DNA of 64,000 bases from Isoetes taiwanensis. Lineage: Eukaryota; Streptophyta; Lycopodiopsida; Isoetales; Isoetaceae. The stretch is taken from assembly GCA_021234155.1 (NCBI GenBank), contig JAJEKV010000293.1:312001-376000 (forward strand), in the 5' to 3' direction. Of the stretch, positions 56,301-64,000 are shown piece after piece. The notes below the pieces were generated by a model. That model ran no database searches. It was not told the DNA's origin and worked only from the letters and a program-made list of their open reading frames with translations. Position 1 is the stretch's first letter. The number at the start of each line of letters is the position of its first letter. The position numbers and the translations under genes were made by a program.

Positions 56301-59300
56301 TATGTGCACCACATCTGCATTCTCATTTCTCTGATTGTAAATAAAATATAATGGTTTGATAAGTGAGTGACTTAAAATTATATGAGAACATAATTTACAA
56401 ACTTTTAGTACTTTAAAAAATACTTTTAAAAATTGTTAGATTTATATCAATTAAAATATAAAGTTTATGTTTTAATAATAAATATTGAAAAATATATATT
56501 GAAAATTAATTAAAACTAAACTATTATTTTTTAATTAAAAAATAAACATAATCATTTGATACATTTCATCTAAACTTTCTTTAACCATTAAAAATATATA
56601 TATATATTTTAATCATATAGAGTTCATCTTATATGAAAAATTAATTTTAAATAGATTATATTAAAAATTAGTGTAAAAAACAATTATACACATTGATAAC
56701 TATCATACTTTTTATCTGAAGTTAAACTGAAATTTTATAAAAATCAACAAGAGTTTAAAATACATATAATCTTATCATGGCATCCGTGAAGGATATCTAT
56801 TAGATTTGAATGATCAAGATTCTGATCAAGGAATTTTCTTGGCCAAATTATGGTCGTCATACCATTATTTTCCTGTTATGGCAATTGGCTTTGAGCAGAA
56901 GATTCCAGCATGTCCATATGTGAACCACATCTGCATTCCCATTTCTCTGATTATCTGCTTATTAACATCTCATCAATTCGTAACTGATATCATATAAAGA
57001 AGCACTCAGTTCATTCGTGAAAATTTAGAAGGCTAATACAGAGTAAAACATGCAATTGGTGATGATGGTGTGTCTGTTCATGTATACATATGCATCTGTT
57101 CGTGCTCAGAGATTCTATCTTGCGTACACTCTTAAGAACTTAGTGTTGTATTTGGCTGATGCTTTGGATAGTCCCTGTCGGTAAGCCCGTGCTTAAACTT
57201 TGCAAAGATATGAGATCAAGTTTTCCATCTACTCAAGGGATTAATTAGTTTTAAACTCTCCCTTCTATCCAGAAGAGGTTTGATTGAGAGGTGACGCTGT
57301 CATTGACCTGTGGAAGCATGCAGAACATTTAGAAGTCTAATAGAAAGTCACTGGTTCTATTCTATTCTTAATAATTATTTCTTGTATTAAACTTCATTGT
57401 ATGATCAATAATTGAATGTGCAAGATTGAATATGAAATCTTTTTCATGATCTACTGTCCAGATACTCATTTTCTTTTAAGGTCAACGGGTTCCTTAGCTA
57501 TTGTATGCATTTGAATAAAATATGTGCCCCCATGGCTGGTGATTGTTGTGGCTTTACTTTATCTCTTATACCTACATTTGGAATCATTATGACAAGCTTA
57601 CATTACTGAGTTAGATCAAGGAAGAATAGTTGCTTCACTTAGATGGTAGAGATCGTTACTATAGATACCAGATTTTTTGAGGTCTTTTTGAAAGGGGCTC
57701 TCACATGCATGGAAGATACCACCTGCCAGATGCATACTGCAGCTGCACGCTACAGTGTTTAGGAACCATATGTGCACCACATCTGCATTCCCATTTCTCT
57801 AATTGTAAATAAAATATAATGGTTTGATAAGTGAGTAACTTAAAATTATATGAGAACATAATTTACAAACTTTTAGTACTTTAAAAATACTTTTAAAAAA
57901 TTGTTAGATTTATATCAATTAAAATATAAAGTTTATGTTTTAATAATAAATATTGAAAAATATATATTGAAAATTAATTAAAACTAAACTATTATTTTTT
58001 AATTAAAAAATAAACATAATCATTTGATACATTTCATCTAAACTTTCTTTAACCATTAAAAAAAATATATATATATTTTAATCATATAGAGTTCATCTTA
58101 GATGAAAAAATAATTTTAAATAGATTATATTAAAAATTAGTGTAAAAAACAATTATACACATTGATAACTATCATACTTTTTATCTGAAGTTAAACTGAA
58201 ATTTTATAAAAATCAACAAGAGTTTAAAATACATATAATCTTATCATGGCATCCGTGAAGGATATCTATTAGATTTGAATGATCAAGATTCTGATCAAGG
58301 AATTTTCTTGGCCAAATTATGGTCGTCATACCATTATTTTCCTGTTATGGCAATTGGCTTTGAGCAGAAGATTCCAGCATGTCCATATGTGAACCACATC
58401 TGCATTCCCATTTCTCTGATTATCTGCTTATTAACATCTCATCAATTCGTAACTGATATCATATAAAGAAGCACTCAGTTCATTCGTGAAAATTTAGAAG
58501 GCTAATACAGAGTAAAACATGCAATTGGTGATGATGGTGTGTCTGTTCATGTATACATATGCATTTGTTCATGCTCAGAGATTCTATCTTGCGTACACTC
58601 TTAAGAACTTAGTGTTGTATTTGGCTGATGCTTTGGATAGTCCCTATCGGTAAGCAAACTTTGCAAAGATATGAGACCAAGTTTTCCATCTACTCAAGGG
58701 ATTAATTAGTTTTAAACTCTCCCTTCTATCCAGAAGAGGTTTGATTGAGAGGTGACGCTGTCATTGACCTGTGGAAGCATGCAGAACGTTTAGAAGTCTA
58801 ATAGAAAGTCACTGGTTCTATTCTATTCTTAATAATTATTTCTTGTATTAAACTTCATTGTATGATCAATAATTGAATGTGCAAGATTGAACATGAAATC
58901 TTTTTCATGATCTACTGTCCAGATACTCATTTTCTTTTAAGGTCAACGGGTTCCTTAGCTATTGTATGCATTTGAATAAAATATGTGCCCCCATGGCTGG
59001 TGATTGTTGTGGCTTTACTTTATCTCTTATACCTACATTTGGAATCATTATGACAAGCTTACATTACTGAGTTAGATCAAGGAAGAATAGTTGCTTCACT
59101 TAGATGGTAGAGATCGTTACTATAGATACCAGATTTTTTGAGGTCTTTTTGAAAGGGGCTCTCACATGCATAGAAGATACCACCTGCCAGATGCATACTG
59201 CAGCTGCACGCTACAGTGTTTAGGAACCATATGTGCACCACATCTGCATTCCCATTTCTCTGATTGTAAATAAAATATAATGGTTTGATAAGTGAGTGAC

Positions 59301-62300
59301 TTAAAATTATATGAGAACATAATTTACAAACTTTTAGTACTTTAAAAATACTTTTAAAAAATTGTTAGATTTATATCAATTAAAATATAAAGTTTATGTT
59401 TTAATAATAAATATTGAAAAATATATATTGAAAATTAATTAAAACTAAACTATTATTTTTTAATTAAAAAATAAACATAATCATTTGATACATTTCATCT
59501 AAACTTTCTTTAACCATTAAAAATATATATATATATTTTAATCATATAGAGTTCATCTTATATGAAAAATTAATTTTAAATAGATTATATTAAAAATTAG
59601 TGTAAAAAACAATTATACACATTGATAACTATCATACTTTTTATCTGAAGTTAAACTGAAATTTTATAAAAATCAACAAGAGTTTAAAATACATATAATC
59701 TTATCATGGCATCCGTGAAGGATATCTATTAGATTTGAATGATCAAGATTCTGATTAAGGAATTTTCTTGGCCAAATTATGGTCGTCATACCATTATTTT
59801 CCTGTTATGGCAATTGGCTTTGAGCAGAAGATTCCAGCATGTCCATATGTGAACCACATCTGCATTCCCATTTCTCTGATTATCTGCTTATTAACATCTC
59901 ATCAATTCGTAACTGATATCATATAAAGAAGCACTCAGTTCATTCGTGAAAATTTAGAAGGCTAATACAGAGTAAAACATGCAATTGATGATGATGGTGT
60001 GTCTGTTCATGTATACATATGCATCTGTTCATGCTCAGAGATTCTATCTTTGCATTTTTACTCTTAAGAACTTAGTGTTGTATTTGGTCGATGCTTTGGA
60101 TAGTCCTTTATTGGGTAAGCAAACTTTGCAAAGATATGAGACCAAGTTTTTCCATCTACTCAAGGGATTAATTAGTTTTAAACTCTCCCTTCTATCCAGA
60201 AGAGGTTTGATTGAGAGGTGACGCTGTCATTGACCTGTGGAAGCATGCAGAACGTTTAGAAGTCTAATAGAAAGTCACTGGTTCTATTCTATTCTTAATA
60301 ATTATTTCTTGTATTAAACTTCATTGTATGATCAATAATTGAATGTGCAAGATTGAACATGAAATCTTTTTCATGATCTACTGTCCAGATACTCATTTTC
60401 TTTTAAGGTCAACGGGTTCCTTAGCTATTGTATGCATTTGAATAAAATATGTGCCCCCATGGCTGGTGATTGTTGTGGCTTTACTTTATCTCTTATACCT
60501 ACATTTGGAATCATTATGACAAGCTTACATTACTGAGTTAGATCAAGGAAGAATAGTTGCTTCACTTAGATGGTAGAGATCGTTACTATAGATACCAGAT
60601 TTTTTGAGGTCTTTTTGAAAGGGGCTCTCACATGCATAGAAGATACCACCTGCCAGATGCATACCGCAAAAAGATCGCCATGATGTTTAGGAACCATATG
60701 TGCACCACATCTGCATTCCCATTTCTCTGATTGTAAATAAAATATAATGGTTTGATAAGTGAGTGACTTAAAATTATATGAGAACATAATTTACAAACTT
60801 TTAGTACTTTAAAAATACTTTTAAAAAATTGTTAGATTTATATCAATTAAAATATAAAGTTTATGTTTTAATAATAAATATTGAAAAATATATATTGAAA
60901 ATTAATTAAAACTAAACTATTATTTTTTAATTAAAAAATAAACATAATCATTTGATACATTTCATCTAAACTTTCATTAACCATTAAAAATATATATATA
61001 TATATTTTAATCATATAGAGTTCATCTTATATGAAAAATTAATTTTAAATAGATTATATTAAAAATTAGTGTAAAAAACAATTATACACATTGATAACTA
61101 TCATACTTTTTATCTGAAGTTAAACTGAAATTTTATAAAAATCAACAAGAGTTTAAAATACATATAATCTTATCATGGCATCCGTGAAGGATATCTATTA
61201 GATTTGAATGATCAAGATTCTGATCAAGGAATTTTCTTGGCCAAATTATGGTCGTCATACCATTATTTTCCTGTTATGGCAATTGGCTTTGAGCAGAAGA
61301 TTCCAGCATGTCCATATGTGAACCACATCTGCATTCCCATTTCTCTGATTATCTGCTTATTAACATCTCATCAATTCGTAACTGATATCATATAAAGAAG
61401 CACTCAGTTCATTCGTGAAAATTTAGAAGGCTAATACAGAGTAAAACATGCAATTGGTGATGATGGTGTGTCTGTTCATGTATACATATGCATCTGTTCA
61501 TGCTCAGGGATTCTATCTTGCGTATACTCTTAAGAACTTAGTGTTGTATTTGGCTGATGCTTTGGATAGTCCCTGTCGGTAAGCCCGTGCTTAAACTTTG
61601 CAAAGATATGAGACCAAGTTTTCCATCTACTCAAGGGATTAATTAGTTTTAAACTCTCCCTTCTATCCAGAAGAGGTTTGATTGAGAGGTGACGCTGTCA
61701 TTGACCTGTGGAAGCATGCAGAACGTTTAGAAGTCTAATAGAAAGTCACTGGTTCTATTCTATTCTTAATGATTATTTCTTGTATTAAACTTCATTGTAT
61801 GATCAATAATTGAATGTGCAAGATTGAACATGAAATCTTTTTCATGATCTACTGTCCAGATACTCATTTTCTTTTAAGGTCAACGGGTTCCTTAGCTATT
61901 GTATGCATTTGAATAAAATATGTGCCCCCATGGCTGGTGATTGTTGTGGCTTTACTTCTTTATCTCTTATACCTACATTTGGAATCATTATGACAAGCTT
62001 ACATTACTGAGTTAGATCAAGGAAGAATAGTTGCTTCACTTAGATGGTAGAGATCGTTACTATAGATACCAGATTTTTTGAGGTCTTTTTGAAAGGGGCT
62101 CTCACATGCATAGAAGACACCACCTGCCAGATGCATACTGCAGCTGCACGCTACAGTGTTTAGGAACCATATGTGCACCACATCTGCATTCCCATTTCTC
62201 TGATTGTAAATAAAATATAATGGTTTGATAAGTGAGTGACTTAAAATTATATGAGAACATAATTTACAAACTTTTAGTACTTTAAAAATACTTTTAAAAA

Positions 62301-62472
62301 ATTGTTAGATTTATATCAATTAAAATATAAAGTTTATGTTTTAATAATAAATATTGAAAAATATATATTGAAAATTAATTAAAACTAAACTATTATTTTT
62401 TAATTAAAAAATAAACATAATCATTTGATACATTTCATCTAAACTTTCTTTAACCATTAAAAATATATATAT
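53394..62472 (+). repeat. tandem array of a 1.47-kb monomer, six full copies plus one partial
   Basis: Monomers start at the 'ttgtaaataaaat' phrase near 53,394, 54,865, 56,336, 57,804, 59,265 and 60,732; a partial seventh runs from about 62,203 to 62,472, ending in the (at)n tract. Copies are nearly identical; the first differs most. Each has an AT-rich half of about 450 bp and a more complex half. A 40-bp phrase (ccatatgtgNaccacatctg and onward) occurs both inside the monomer and at each junction. Short recurring open frames (60-80 codons) belong to no known family. Confidence 0.95.
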
Positions 62473-63100
62473 ACAAGTCTTTGTACTATGTAGGGCCTAC
62501 ACGAATTGAATGTGTATGTTTTGAGGATTGTAGCCACCTGATTGTATGAGCCAATGTCGCTAACATTCGTGACAGTAGTAGTGAGAATTCATCAAATTTT
62601 GGCAACTTTATTTTTTACTTCACTAGATTTTATAAAGATTCACAAGTTTCTTGAAAATCCATCGACATTTCTATTAAGGCAAATTTTCCTTAATATTAAC
62701 ATAGATCGCGTAATATTTCTCTAGATTCTCCAAAATTCCACAAAGATTTCTCGAGATTCCCTTAAGATTCCACAAGAGTAAGATTCTGTAAAGGGTCCCT
62801 TAGATTCCCCAACATTTCGTTAAGATTCCCCAGTCTCCCCTAAGATTCAATGAAGATTCCTATAGATTTTTTAAAATTATATAAAGATTCCCCTTCATTC
62901 TCTAAGATGTCAGTAGATTCCTCAAGATTTCCCTAGATTCCATCAAGGTTCCCTCAAATTCTGCTTGATCCCCTAAAAATTCTCTTGGATTCTCAATGAT
63001 TCCTTTTAATTTTCTAATATTCTATGTAGATTCCCCTAAATTTAAAGTCCAAGATCCATTTAGATTCCTTATTATTCTATTAAGAGTCCCTTAAATTCCT
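62473..63100 (+). repeat. degenerate 'agattcc' minisatellite
   Basis: From about 62,580 the words 'agattcc', 'aagattc', 'aaaattc' and 'ccctta' recur every 10-20 bases in irregular order, continuing to about 63,300. Confidence 0.7.
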
Positions 63101-63294
63101 GAATATTCTCTTAAACATTTCTTCAAACTCACTAAAATTCTACAAAAAAACCCATAAATTCCTCTAGATTCTACAAAGATTGCCATAAATTGTCTATGAA
63201 TATTCTCTTAAACATTTCTTCAAACTCACTAAAATTCTACAAAAAAACCCATAAATTCCTCTAGATTCTACAAAGATTGCCATAAATTGTCTAT
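63101..63294 (+). repeat. 97-bp tandem duplication
   Basis: Two virtually identical units starting gaatattctcttaaac (63,101-63,197 and 63,198-63,294), arisen within the minisatellite. Confidence 0.93.
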
Positions 63295-63337
63295 GGTCAG
63301 GATCCCTTCAAAATTCCTTGAGAGTCTAGCAATGCTC

Positions 63338-63485
63338 TATTATGAAAAGTGAAATCAATAACATTTGTTGGCCTCCTCACCATGCCTCACCATGACTCCT
63401 CAAATGGGGGTTATTATGAAAAGTGAAATCAATAACATTTGTTGGTCGCCTCACCATGCCTCCTCAACGGGGGGGGTTTGCTTTG
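63338..63485 (+). repeat. 74-bp diverged tandem duplication
   Basis: Units starting tattatgaaaagtgaaatc at 63,338 and 63,412 share the 'caataacatttgttgg' and 'cctcaccatgcctc' phrases, with small indels. Confidence 0.85.
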
Positions 63486-64000
63486 TCGATGTTGGAATCC
63501 CTTCCATTACTCACTATGTTTATTTAACCCAGACTAAAAACACATGCCTAGCAATGTCGGGCATTAGTCCTGGGCGTTTGTAAGCTCAAGAGAATGATAT
63601 AGTGTTGTGTAATCTATTTGTAGACCTTTGGTTTCGTAGAAGGATATAAAGATGATGGCTACTTAAAATGAAGTGCTATAGAAATTAAACATTGGCACGC
63701 AGAATAAAATGATAGATGAATCAATTAAATAGGGATTGTTGAACATGTATGCTTTCCTCTTGTGAAGACCTCGTTTCTTACGTTGTAGGACAATATTCCA
63801 TGGAATGTAAGTTGGAACTACCCACTACCCTTTATCTCAATTAAGAGGCTCTATCACCTGATGCCAGCAAGTCTGAGAGTTTAGAGGTCGCTCTTGATTA
63901 TATCTTGTCCTATAAACTCCAAACCTTGAAATGCTTATAAAGATTCTGAAAATATTCAAAATCGTGGATCTGCAACAGAACAGCATGTCGATACAGGGCA
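63486..64000. other. non-coding stretch to the window end
   Basis: No conserved frame on either strand. Confidence 0.5.

Noticed and set aside
54121-62472. Recurring 62-80-residue frames in the satellite monomers as genes
   Set aside because: They are short, sit in different parts of a tandem monomer, are broken in some copies and match no family.
1-64000. CRISPR arrays, bacterial operons, organelle insertions or rRNA
   Set aside because: No regularly spaced short repeats with unique spacers, no prokaryotic gene order, no recognisable plastid or mitochondrial genes.

Overview
The window is nuclear DNA of a land plant, AT-rich and dominated by transposable elements. I infer a plant from a PLS-class PPR gene, an LPAT4/5-type acyltransferase relic, a DIR1-like lipid-transfer protein, plant LTR retrotransposons primed by initiator tRNA-Met, and L1-type LINEs. 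A fern or lycophyte fits the long run of 31-residue PPR repeats, but this is a guess. There are no bacterial operons, no CRISPR and no rRNA.

Layout. 1-1.86 kb: broken Ty1/copia gag-protease-integrase. 2.75-5.48 kb: diverged direct repeats facing an inverted copy around a small TIR element. 6.2-6.6 kb: LINE endonuclease scrap on the minus strand. 7.5-8.0 kb: a compact, apparently intact DIR1-like gene. 11.06-12.08 kb: decayed but still intron-bearing LPAT pseudogene. 12.25-14.05 kb: PPR gene on the minus strand. 14.1-22.3 kb: mostly non-coding, with minisatellites, a polypyrimidine tract and small tandem duplications.

22.3-46.7 kb is a three-layer nest. An L1-type LINE is split between 23,040 and 45,493 by a reverse-orientation solo LTR (5-bp duplication caaac). 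That solo LTR is itself split by a Ty3/Gypsy chromovirus array, LTR-internal-LTR-internal-LTR, at 23,887-44,898, with one 5-bp duplication (acatc) around the whole array. The first internal region is a 5.4-kb deletion derivative. The second, from a 14-kb element, carries extra genes ahead of gag: a broken histone H3-like gene that begins with the canonical H3 tail and ends with the H3 fold C-terminus, a hAT element inserted in it, and two unrecognised ORFs preceded by a good TATA box. The same element encodes an integrase with a C-terminal chromodomain, a module that in this family can bind H3 tails. This H3-bearing chromovirus is the most unusual item in the window.

46.7-53.4 kb is largely featureless, with a few exon-like pieces on the minus strand near 50.1-50.6 kb. 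53.39-62.47 kb is a tandem array of six full and one partial 1.47-kb monomers. 62.5-63.5 kb holds degenerate short repeats. Only the lipid-transfer gene and the PPR gene look like intact host genes; most other coding sequence is transposon-derived and carries stops or frameshifts.
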